The notes under the pieces: model-generated
Database searches by the model: none
Told to the model about the DNA's origin: nothing
What the model saw: the letters and a program-made list of their open reading frames with translations, nothing else
Program-made: the position numbers and the translations under genes
Assembly: GCA_029237515.1 (NCBI GenBank)
Contig: JARBAV010000356.1
Span: 1 to 5,974, forward strand
Source: Nitrososphaerales archaeon
GTDB lineage: Archaea > Thermoproteota > Nitrososphaeria > Nitrososphaerales > Nitrososphaeraceae
Length of the DNA: 5,974 nt
Direction: 5' to 3'
Part shown: positions 1 to 5,724 of the stretch, piece after piece
Position numbering within the stretch: position 1 is the stretch's first letter
How the letters are laid out: every line of letters starts with the position of its first letter

Positions 1-3
1 CTG

Positions 4-31
4 CGATTAGTCTCTCTCAAACAGCTAATCG
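4..31. repeat. Inverted repeat at left edge
   Basis: Seven-base arms CGATTAG (4-10) and CTAATCG (25-31) can pair around a 14-base loop. The repeat lies immediately beyond the stop codon of the minus-strand cupin gene, so it could be a 3' hairpin of that transcript. No T-rich tract can be seen after it because the window ends. Arms of this length arise by chance in AT-rich DNA, so the functional reading is weak. Confidence 0.3.
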
Positions 32-33
32 GG

Positions 34-585
34 CTATATTGATGCCTTTGTCTCCTCATTATTAGTAATCACATTTTGTAATACCCTTTCAATTTTATCT
101 GCGATCTCATCGCGAGAGGAGGGATCAAGGGTCCCATATTTTTCTAAAATTATATCACTCTCCCACTTGTTTTCTGCACGGCGTATTTCGTTTGTTGAAT
201 TGTCAAGGAAATACATCTGACGAATGGCTATGTGAGAAAAATCTTCCTTTGAAGCCGCTCCATGAAAGTGCATCTTAAAGGCAGGAATCTGGACAACATC
301 TCCCTCCTTGTTCAATGGAACTGTTTCAATATCTTCAATATCAAAATCTGCAATGGAGTTACTATTTATTATACCGACTATGCCACGTCCTTTCGTCGCA
401 ATCAGTACCTGATCCGTCTCGTGATAATGCACGGTAGTAGTAGCTCCATTCTTAAAGTATACGTGGTAGATTTCTAGTTCCTTCGAATTTTCATCACCAA
501 GCACCTGGTGTAGGATCACTTCCCCTCTAAAATATGAGGGGTCCACCTTTTTCACTTGCGAATTATGGATGTTCTGTTTGAACAC
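34..585 (-). CDS. Cupin-domain metal-binding protein (183 aa)
   Basis: This is a single-domain cupin of the RmlC-like beta-barrel fold, probably cytosolic, since no signal peptide or membrane segment is visible. Cupin motif 1 spans residues 47-68 and contains H53-x-H55-x3-Q59. Motif 2 spans 95-109 (GDVVQIP followed by H106-x-H108-G). H53, H55 and one of H106/H108 are the likely metal ligands. Gln59 sits where classical cupins have Glu; the HxHx3Q spacing and the GDVVxIP...HxHGA ending recall the small cupins related to carboxymuconolactone-decarboxylase partners. The C-terminal 45 residues are charged and probably helical. The start is GTG at 585; no in-frame ATG occurs between it and the upstream stop at 673-675. 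A T-rich TATA-like element about 29 bases upstream would give a leaderless mRNA. The substrate is unknown: an oxygenase, an isomerase or a small-molecule sensor are all possible. Confidence 0.85.
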   Translation of the reverse strand: MFKQNIHNSQVKKVDPSYFRGEVILHQVLGDENSKELEIYHVYFKNGATTTVHYHETDQVLIATKGRGIVGIINSNSIADFDIEDIETVPLNKEGDVVQIPAFKMHFHGAASKEDFSHIAIRQMYFLDNSTNEIRRAENKWESDIILEKYGTLDPSSRDEIADKIERVLQNVITNNEETKASI

Positions 586-608
586 AGGGCACCATGTTAT
601 TCGACCTG

Positions 609-622
609 AATAAAAACTATTT
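609..622 (-). promoter_or_regulatory. Possible TATA element of the cupin gene
   Basis: Read on the minus strand, ATAGTTTTTA (620 down to 611) is centred about 29 bases before the GTG start at 585. That is the usual archaeal TATA-to-start-site distance for a leaderless transcript. The match to a TATA consensus is only fair, so this is tentative. Confidence 0.3.
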
Positions 623-803
623 GTGGTTGACAGAAGGAATCGTCTTAGTTCTTTACGACGTAGCGTATTAACTTAGTGACGATACCTGAGTAGAATATGA
701 TCAATCTTCCTCATACATGCCTGATAGGCATACTCTCGTTGAACGCTTCGTGATACCAGTAGTGTTTATCCCTTTCCACAAAGGCAGTTGTGGACTGGTG
801 TAA

Positions 804-813
804 TCTTTAATTC
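804..813 (+). promoter_or_regulatory. Possible TATA element of the DUF151 gene
   Basis: CTTTAATT is centred about 30 bases before the ATG at 839, consistent with a leaderless archaeal transcript. A second AT-rich element, TTGTATAC (820-827), is only about 15 bases before the start, too near for a TATA box. No Shine-Dalgarno sequence precedes the ATG. Confidence 0.28.
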
Positions 814-838
814 CTAGAATTGTATACCTTAAGTAAAA

Positions 839-1270
839 ATGTCTTCCAATTTGCCTACGGGCGAAGATGAATACATAGTTGCCAAGATCAGCTATGTTGG
901 ATTTGCAGATCAATTAGGCCTAGAGGGGATAGTTATACTTAAAACATTTGATGGGAAGGAATTCCCTATGCGCGCCTTCTCTGGAGAAGTAGCTAGACAC
1001 ATCTCGAGATTTCAAGAAGGTGATAAGAATACCATACCTACAATTTATAACCTTGTGGAAGAGCTAGCGGTGACCCAAGATCTGCTACTTCTAGAAGTAC
1101 GCGTGTATCAAAGCGGGTCGGTTCTTAGGGCAAATCTATACTTTAAGAATCGAAAAGAAAACTTTATCATGAGGAACTATCGTGCTTCAGATGCTATCGC
1201 GTTAGCAGCATACTACGACATCCCTATACGTGTCAGAAGGAACCTGTTCGAAGAGACAATAGAACAGTAA
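839..1270 (+). CDS. DUF151 / bifunctional nuclease family protein (143 aa)
   Basis: The whole protein fits the DUF151 (BFN domain) family, known from the Thermotoga TM0160 structure and from plant BBD proteins, for which DNase and RNase activity has been reported. Seen in the sequence: the strand GIVILKTFDGKEFPM (30-44), the helix FSGEVARHISRF (47-58) matching the usual GPxEAxAI segment, a middle segment IYNLVEEL (69-76) matching the helix before the second half, and the signature R115-ASDAIALA followed by IPI (115-130). The length is normal for the single-domain form; no UVR domain is attached. The ATG at 839 leaves about ten residues before the domain. The gene converges on the purP-family gene with a 30-base gap. 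The biological role in archaea is not established; nuclease activity is a family inference. I am confident of the family and unsure of the function. Confidence 0.88.
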   Translation: MSSNLPTGEDEYIVAKISYVGFADQLGLEGIVILKTFDGKEFPMRAFSGEVARHISRFQEGDKNTIPTIYNLVEELAVTQDLLLLEVRVYQSGSVLRANLYFKNRKENFIMRNYRASDAIALAAYYDIPIRVRRNLFEETIEQ

Positions 1271-1300
1271 GACTCATTCATATTCTCACGTACTCTGAAG

Positions 1301-2401
1301 CTAAGTTATTATTTCGTTGATTTTATTGTTCTTTAGTGCTTCTCTAATTTCCATAGCTATTCTTCTGCCAACGCCTAGAACCAACCCGTGTGTATACTTT
1401 GTATATGGACTTGTAGTCGCCATTATAGGATTTCCTGGAACTCTTAAGGACACATCATAAACAACTAGTTCTAGATCACGAGTCACCACACTCTGTAACG
1501 AAATGGGACCGATTAGACCAGGTGAATATTTTGAGTTAATAAAATTCGCAAAGTTATCGCCAATAAGAAAAACCTTTTCCAGAAGAGATTCCCTAATGCT
1601 GGCAGGCATATGACCAACTTCAATATTTTGTAAATTTATATCTATTTCCATCTGTTCCTTTGCTGGGATGGATGTGGTAAAGTCGTGCAGATTTGTCTGT
1701 AGCCTTCTTTCTATTCCAAGAAATTCCATCTCTTTTTTAAGAGGCGAATAAAAGAAGTTGAAATTGAAATATGTGCCAATTACATACTCTTCTACGACCG
1801 CATTCTTAAGGTCGTCTCTATTAATAACGCCCTTTTCTATCCTCTTTTCTGACTTTCGGATGAAGTCATCATAGGATGAAACAATAAAGAAGGCTCTTTC
1901 TAGTTTTCGTGTTGCTTCGGGAATTTTTACTATTGCAAGACCTTTTATTTCAGAGGGATCATCAAAAATGATTGGATGTCTGATGTTAGCTTCCTCAAGT
2001 AAATTGTATTGATTGTATTCTTCTTGGCGTTCTTCTGCACGAAGAAGAGATCTATTACCAAATAGAGGTACCAAAAATTTTTTCTCTATATCCTCATAGC
2101 CAAGGTATGCAGTGAACGCTCTATTTGTGACAAAGATTGTATTTAGGTCGATCAGTTTTTGGATATTTTCTTTGTAAAGAATATCTGAAAATTTATCCAG
2201 TAAGAGAATCTCGTCTGCAAGTCGTCTAAATCTTAAATAAGGAGTCTCTCGGCCTTTTTGACATATGCAAACTGTCTTAAGCCCTTCGTCTTTGCAGCCA
2301 TCCATTACCTCTAAGGCCGAATGACTTCCAATTGTTCCAACACTTACGTTCTTCTTATCATAAGCGCCAACTATACCATTAATCTGGCTTGTTGAGATCA
2401 T
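1301..2401 (-). CDS. purP: PurP-family ATP-grasp ligase (FAICAR synthetase-like), 366 aa
   Basis: PurP makes 5-formamidoimidazole-4-carboxamide ribotide (FAICAR) from AICAR, formate and ATP, the penultimate step of archaeal IMP synthesis, in the cytosol. Family landmarks seen: TIGSHSAL (23-30), QKGRETPY (48-55), VPLFGNRSLLR (111-121), AIVKIP (156-161), VEEYVIGT (203-210), IRESLL (269-274), GLIGPISLQS (295-304) and ELVVYDVSLR (311-320). ATG at 2401 is chosen because the N-terminus MISTSQINGI... then lines up with the known PurP N-terminus; the in-frame TTG at 2431 lies inside a TATA box. Oddities: the glycine-rich ATP-grasp loop (GARGGRGY in canonical PurP) reads PEATRKLERAFF (161-172), and the C-terminal motif is RVPGNP (320-325), not the RxxGGTN type. 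It may therefore be a PurP paralogue with changed activity. Family membership is firm; the exact reaction is inferred. Confidence 0.88.
   Translation of the reverse strand: MISTSQINGIVGAYDKKNVSVGTIGSHSALEVMDGCKDEGLKTVCICQKGRETPYLRFRRLADEILLLDKFSDILYKENIQKLIDLNTIFVTNRAFTAYLGYEDIEKKFLVPLFGNRSLLRAEERQEEYNQYNLLEEANIRHPIIFDDPSEIKGLAIVKIPEATRKLERAFFIVSSYDDFIRKSEKRIEKGVINRDDLKNAVVEEYVIGTYFNFNFFYSPLKKEMEFLGIERRLQTNLHDFTTSIPAKEQMEIDINLQNIEVGHMPASIRESLLEKVFLIGDNFANFINSKYSPGLIGPISLQSVVTRDLELVVYDVSLRVPGNPIMATTSPYTKYTHGLVLGVGRRIAMEIREALKNNKINEIIT
1304..1334 (+). terminator. Possible U-rich terminator after the DUF151 gene
   Basis: Starting about 34 bases after the DUF151 stop, the plus strand carries several short T runs (TTATTATTTCG, GATTTTATTG, TTCTTT). 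Archaeal termination commonly uses U-rich tracts without a hairpin. The tract lies inside the 3' end of the opposing purP-family gene, so it may simply reflect Lys/Asn codons there (KNNKIN). Confidence 0.22.
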
Positions 2402-2429
2402 AATTGTCTTTAGAGGTTCTCTTATCAAC

Positions 2430-2443
2430 AATTATATATTTTG
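2430..2443 (-). promoter_or_regulatory. TATA box of the purP-family gene
   Basis: On the minus strand AAAATATATAAT (2442 down to 2431) is a near-ideal archaeal TATA box. Its centre is about 35 bases before ATG 2401, predicting a transcript start near 2410 and a leader of roughly 8-10 bases. It overlaps the alternative TTG at 2431, which could then not be in the mRNA. The best promoter in the window. Confidence 0.65.
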
Positions 2444-2787
2444 TTTTGTAGTCGTGATAATTATACCGCTATTATCTTAAGTTCATCATTTCAGCATTAA
2501 ACGATGCGGACATTCCAACGAACAGTTTGGCACTACACAAATTAACAATGATGAAAATTGTCAAAATTTACAGAAGGGTTGCAAAATTGTTCTTTCAAAA
2601 GTGTAGTACGATACCATATTGCAGAGGTCTATTCTGAAGTAAAGTATTTTCATACCTTATCTGATAATACGGTTATTGCTGGATTCAGTAATTTGCTACT
2701 TGCTGTGCTGTGATATGAAGTATACAATCTGGATAGACATTCACGATCTGTTAGCCTGCATTCATTGATCCTGAAAATACCATCAGA
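2444..2787. other. Intergenic stretch without a supported gene
   Basis: AT-rich and broken by stops in all frames. It holds only very short frames (for example 2548-2637 plus, 29 codons, and about 30 codons on the minus strand from 2653), with no motif or promoter to support them. A minus-strand CTGA-A-ATGATGA string (2494 down to 2483) resembles joined D'/C' boxes of a C/D guide RNA, but I found no matching outer C and D boxes. The stretch contains the upstream part of the purP-family promoter region and the 3' side of the small zinc-ribbon gene. Confidence 0.6.
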
Positions 2788-3009
2788 CTATTGCTTAATT
2801 TGGTCTCTTTCAGCAGTATAGACCTCAAGCGTATTCTGAAACCCTCTTCTTTCATGAAAGAGCCATTTTTTGCTACAGATCGAGCAGCTTATAGAATTAT
2901 CACCTCTAGAGTACTGCAATTCAAAATGACTACAACGTACTTGATATTCGTGTTTTAGAGCTTCCATTTCTCTAATTGCGTCAATATGTCTGACAGAATT
3001 TTCTGTCAA
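2788..3009 (-). CDS. Small zinc-ribbon-like protein, hypothetical (73 aa)
   Basis: I do not recognise a named family. The frame encodes a charged N-terminal helix-like segment (about 8-22), then C26-x-H28 and, 13 residues later, C42-x2-C45, followed by KKWLF (47-51). This spacing fits one zinc site of a rubredoxin/zinc-ribbon type. No membrane segment is visible; it is probably a soluble nucleic-acid- or protein-binding microprotein. The outer start is TTG at 3009, with a GATAAAG element about 29 bases upstream. An ATG at 2967 would give 59 residues, still with all four ligands, and then TATA-like GGTATATTG (about 3008-3016) and the palindrome at 2991-3008 would fall in its promoter. The start is undecided. 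The gene stands alone between the purP-family gene and the microprotein cluster. Confidence 0.6.
   Translation of the reverse strand: MTENSVRHIDAIREMEALKHEYQVRCSHFELQYSRGDNSISCSICSKKWLFHERRGFQNTLEVYTAERDQIKQ
2991..3008. repeat. Perfect 8+8 palindrome at the 5' end of the small zinc-ribbon gene
   Basis: TGACAGAA (2991-2998) and TTCTGTCA (3001-3008) form perfect arms around a 2-base centre, a geometry typical of a dimeric repressor site. If the small gene starts at ATG 2967, the palindrome lies 24-41 bases upstream, between a TATA-like element and the probable transcript start, as an operator would. If it starts at TTG 3009, the palindrome covers codons 1-6. In a 6-kb window one such palindrome is close to chance expectation, so regulation is only suggested. 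Confidence 0.4.
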
Positions 3010-3065
3010 TATACCATACCATTTGGAAGCGCTACTTTATCAACTTTGTCTAAACCCTCACAAGT

Positions 3066-3089
3066 ACTGACCAGAAAACTTCAGTCAGT
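3066..3089. repeat. Short hairpin ACTGAC/GTCAGT
   Basis: Six-base arms 3066-3071 and 3084-3089 with a 12-base loop. It lies between the 28-codon frame and the small zinc-ribbon gene on the minus strand and could be a processing or 3'-end structure. There is no T tract directly behind it, and arms this short are common by chance. Confidence 0.22.
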
Positions 3090-3111
3090 TGACTTCGCCT
3101 CTTTGAATGCG

Positions 3112-3157
3112 ATTACCGAAAAGCTCTTCCATTGATATTCCATTCATGATCGGTAAT
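3112..3157. repeat. Stem-loop enclosing a tandem 10-base repeat
   Basis: Arms ATTACCGA (3112-3119) and TCGGTAAT (3150-3157) pair perfectly over 8 bases. The 30-base loop contains TTCCATTGAT (3127-3136) and TTCCATTCAT (3138-3147), two copies that differ at one base and repeat every 11 bases. Structure plus one-helical-turn tandem copies could mark a protein-binding site or a structured RNA. The 28-codon minus-strand frame at 3085-3171 overlaps it entirely. Confidence 0.35.
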
Positions 3158-3211
3158 TCACCTAGAATCATTTGTAAATATTATTTCGAAGAGGATTGGG
3201 GCATTTTAATT

Positions 3212-3322
3212 TCAATCCTTAATTTCACTTGTAATTAAATAACACTCGTTACAGATCAAGCTAGAGAACAGAAAGTTGATCCTGTGAAACTTTACCTTGT
3301 TACATATAGGGCATTCCTTCAA
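3212..3322 (-). CDS. Candidate 36-aa zinc-knuckle microprotein
   Basis: This frame is too short for routine gene calling. It starts at TTG 3322 and reads MKECPICNKV..., then ...LICNECYLI..., ending in EIKD before TGA. The cysteines are C4-x2-C7 and C24-x2-C27, the classic two-knuckle zinc-ribbon arrangement, with Pro after the first Cys and Asn-Lys after the second, as is usual in zinc knuckles. A TATA-like run (minus strand ATTATTATATTA, about 3341-3353) is centred 23-28 bases upstream, which suits a leaderless start at or next to this TTG. The open frame extends 30-odd codons further upstream without an ATG, GTG or TTG. There is no membrane segment. It lies on the same strand as, and 202 bases upstream of, the other small zinc-ribbon gene. 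The function is unknown; a small nucleic-acid- or protein-binding role is a guess. Confidence 0.5.
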   Translation of the reverse strand: MKECPICNKVKFHRINFLFSSLICNECYLITSEIKD

Positions 3323-3339
3323 TCTTCTGAGATTGCAAC

Positions 3340-3354
3340 GTAATATAATAATAA
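3340..3354 (-). promoter_or_regulatory. TATA-like tract before the 36-aa frame
   Basis: Plus-strand TAATATAATAATAAT (3341-3355) reads on the minus strand as an ATTATTATTATATTA tract, 20-33 bases before TTG 3322. The position is right for an archaeal TATA box driving a leaderless microprotein gene. The run is simple AT-rich sequence, so it could also be neutral. Confidence 0.38.
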
Positions 3355-3525
3355 TTTTACCGAAGTATGCTGAACGATTTCCATATCCTTTTATTCTCTG
3401 GCTCGTATTAGGAAACTCTTATTTCAGCACCATATATCATTTAAGGCGGATTGTTGTAGATACATAGCAAATACTTACCATCATTTTGCTTTCATATTGC
3501 AATAGCACTATTCTTATTAGGAGAT

Positions 3526-5724
3526 GTGTCATTAGAGATTAATTCAGATGGTATGAGATTAATTAGGGATCCTGAACATCATTTATACACGGATGGAAGC
3601 AGAAATTTACATAAAATATTAAGGTTACTGGGATATTCTGAGCTATATCCTCCACAAGAATTTGCCCTCTCAAAAGGTGTCACAGAAGGCAAGAATTTAC
3701 TTATTGTGACTCCGACTGCAAGCGGCAAGACTTTGACAGCGATGATGGCCACAATCTCAGTCCTTCAAAGAGGCTTAAAGGTGATTTATCTCACCCCTTT
3801 ACGAGCACTGGCATCAGAGAAATACCATGACTTCAAGTTATTTGAAAAACATCCTCTGGTAGACAGGCCGGTAAAAGTAAAGATAGCAAGCGGGGATTAT
3901 GATTCAGCAGGAAGGGGACTGTCTGATGCAGATATAATTATAGCGACTAACGAAAAGATGGATTCGCTACTTAGGCGTCGAATTGATTGGCTGCAAAATG
4001 TAGGGCTCTTTATAACGGATGAATTTCATTTACTGTCGGATCCAGAGAGAGGCCCAACTCTGGAGATGCTGCTTACCAAAATCAGAAACAGGTATTCTAG
4101 AGCTCAAATCCTGGCACTAAGTGCTACCGTTGCCAATTCTAGTGAACTAGCAGAGTGGCTCGATTGTGATTTGGTCAAGAGTTCTTGGAGACCTACAAAA
4201 TTGGTAGAGGGAATATTTGAAGACGGTAAAGCCTATATGAATGATGGCAGTCAGTTTACAGTCAGGATTTCGACCAAAGCCTCGGCTTCCGTCGACGTTG
4301 CTATTGATTGCGTTGCAAAAGGTGGTCAATCTTTGATTTTTGCGGAAACTAGAAAGCGATGTGCTTCCCTTGCAGCTTGGGCGGCGGGCACAGTTCATCA
4401 GATGTTATCGCGAAAAGAAGCTACGATGGCAGCTGAGGTGTCATCTAAGCTTTTGAAGAAGGGAGACGATACAGACCTGACGAAGACTTTAGTAAAGCTA
4501 GTTAGCAAAGGTGTTGCCTTTCATCATGCTGGTCTGTCCCATCAATGTCGGGAAGTGGTTGAGACAGCATATACGAAGGGAATCGTCAAGCTTATTGTGG
4601 CTACACCCACTTTGGCATCAGGTGTGAACCTTCCTGCAAGAAGAGTTATACTTTCAAGCGTTATGAGGTATGATCTAGAACAAGGTGGATATGCTCCTAT
4701 TAGGATTATGGAGTACAAACAGTTTTGTGGACGGGCGGGACGACCCCAATACGATGAAAAAGGGGAAGGCATAATCATAGCAAACGACAATATTTCAGGA
4801 CAAGATCTATATGATCATTATATTAACGGAACACCAGAACCGATAAAGTCTAATTTGATGAACGGAAAGTCCTTGAGGTCGCACGTTCTGAGCACTGTAG
4901 TAGAAGTTCCGGGGATCAGAAGGTCAGAAATTCACGGGTTATTTGCAAATACGCTATGTGCGTATTCTCATGATAAGCCGATGTTATTGGGTAAAGTTGA
5001 CGAAATGCTATGCAATCTTGAAGAACAAGAACTAATCAAGTCCAAAAATGATAGATATATAACCACTTCATTTGGCAAAACTATTTCTTTGTTATATATG
5101 GATCCGCTAAGTGGTGTACAATTTAGAAATTTCATTGGGTTGATAATGAGAAACGGCAGTAATCCTCAAGATAATCATATACTTGCGTATCTTCAGGTAA
5201 TTACATCATGTGAGGATTTTTTTCCAAAGCTTCAACTAAGGAAGAAAGATCTAGAACCCATATTAGATCTTCTGAGTAAGAACGAAGATTGCTTAGTGAT
5301 CCCCCTTGATGAAAACGCATGCAGTAGAAGCCTTCTAGTATTGTACAAATGGATCGAAGAAGCTAGTGTGAGACAAATATCTTTAGAATTAGGGGTAGAA
5401 CCAGGAGATTTACATAGGATTGTTGAGGCTGGTGAACGGCTAGTTTCATGCTTTTATGAAATCGCCAAACTATGCAAAAGAGCAGATCTTTTAGTTGAAG
5501 TCGACATGCTTAGAAAACGAATTAAATATGGAGTCAAACCGGAGTTGCTGTCGCTATTAAGGTTATCAGGCATTGGTAGAGTTAGAGCGAGATCTCTATT
5601 TGATGCAGGTGTGACCTCAATAAAAGATCTTATGGAAGCAGACGAACAACATATAGCAAGAGTTCCAAAAATAGGTACAACAATTGCAAGAAAAATCAAG
5701 AAGGAAACTATTAAATTTACGTAG
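3526..5724 (+). CDS. hel308: Hel308-type Ski2-family DNA helicase (732 aa)
   Basis: Hel308 is an ATP-dependent 3'-5' DNA helicase (superfamily 2) that acts at blocked replication forks and in recombination repair. Motifs in order: Q-motif YPPQ (41-44), Walker A TPTASGKT (62-69), Ia PLRALA (91-96), Ib TNEKMD (141-146), II DEFH (165-168), III SAT (199-201), IV IFAETRKR (271-278), V ATPTLASGVNLPAR (359-372), VI QFCGRAGRP (399-407). A winged-helix region follows (about 455-515), then the ratchet domain beginning near TSFGKTISLLYMDPLSG (514-530), and a C-terminal helix-hairpin-helix/RAR segment (R685, R687, R689; 675-728). All motors are intact and the length is normal. Motif II has Phe where DEIH/DEVH is usual. 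The start is GTG 3526, with AGGAG only 2 bases before it; ATG 3553 would remove nine residues and no motif. It stands alone, divergent from the small zinc genes. Confidence 0.93.
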   Translation: MSLEINSDGMRLIRDPEHHLYTDGSRNLHKILRLLGYSELYPPQEFALSKGVTEGKNLLIVTPTASGKTLTAMMATISVLQRGLKVIYLTPLRALASEKYHDFKLFEKHPLVDRPVKVKIASGDYDSAGRGLSDADIIIATNEKMDSLLRRRIDWLQNVGLFITDEFHLLSDPERGPTLEMLLTKIRNRYSRAQILALSATVANSSELAEWLDCDLVKSSWRPTKLVEGIFEDGKAYMNDGSQFTVRISTKASASVDVAIDCVAKGGQSLIFAETRKRCASLAAWAAGTVHQMLSRKEATMAAEVSSKLLKKGDDTDLTKTLVKLVSKGVAFHHAGLSHQCREVVETAYTKGIVKLIVATPTLASGVNLPARRVILSSVMRYDLEQGGYAPIRIMEYKQFCGRAGRPQYDEKGEGIIIANDNISGQDLYDHYINGTPEPIKSNLMNGKSLRSHVLSTVVEVPGIRRSEIHGLFANTLCAYSHDKPMLLGKVDEMLCNLEEQELIKSKNDRYITTSFGKTISLLYMDPLSGVQFRNFIGLIMRNGSNPQDNHILAYLQVITSCEDFFPKLQLRKKDLEPILDLLSKNEDCLVIPLDENACSRSLLVLYKWIEEASVRQISLELGVEPGDLHRIVEAGERLVSCFYEIAKLCKRADLLVEVDMLRKRIKYGVKPELLSLLRLSGIGRVRARSLFDAGVTSIKDLMEADEQHIARVPKIGTTIARKIKKETIKFT

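Larger units (their letters stand above)
3010..3525. other. 516-base region between small zinc gene and helicase
   Basis: It carries the 36-codon C-x2-C/C-x2-C frame on the minus strand (3212-3322, listed separately), two inverted repeats (3066-3089 and 3112-3157) and the divergent start region of the helicase. Other short frames without support are 3085-3171 minus (28 codons, beginning MILGELPIMNG) and 3107-3238 plus (43 codons). Near the right end TTCATATT (3491-3498) is about 31 bases before the helicase GTG and is the best helicase TATA candidate. Confidence 0.5.

Noticed and set aside
262..477. 71-codon plus-strand frame opposite the cupin gene
   Set aside because: Antisense shadow: the minus-strand cupin motifs are unmistakable and this frame shows no domain or promoter.
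594..671. 25-codon plus-strand frame MLFDLNKNYLWL...
   Set aside because: Protein-like composition but far too short, without motif, and it lies over the cupin promoter; chance frames of this size are common here.
701..913. 70-codon minus-strand frame overlapping the start of the DUF151 gene, and a 28-codon plus-strand frame at 717-803
   Set aside because: The minus frame starts at a TTG inside the conserved DUF151 coding region, and neither frame has a recognisable motif or a well-placed promoter.
2483..2494. CTGA-A-ATGATGA on the minus strand, like D'/C' boxes of a C/D guide RNA
   Set aside because: No outer C and D boxes at suitable distance and no terminal stem, so a C/D RNA is not supported.
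3107..3238. 43-codon plus-strand frame MRLPKSSSIDIPF...
   Set aside because: It overlaps the better supported minus-strand cysteine frame, has no motif and no TATA box at a fitting distance.
3274..3284. GTTGATCCTG, identical to part of the 5' end of archaeal 16S rRNA
   Set aside because: Only ten bases match and the flanks do not continue as rRNA; a similar TTGATCCTG occurs at about 2764. Coincidence.
4147..5699. Minus-strand frames of 81-83 codons opposite the helicase
   Set aside because: Shadows of the strongly conserved helicase coding sequence.
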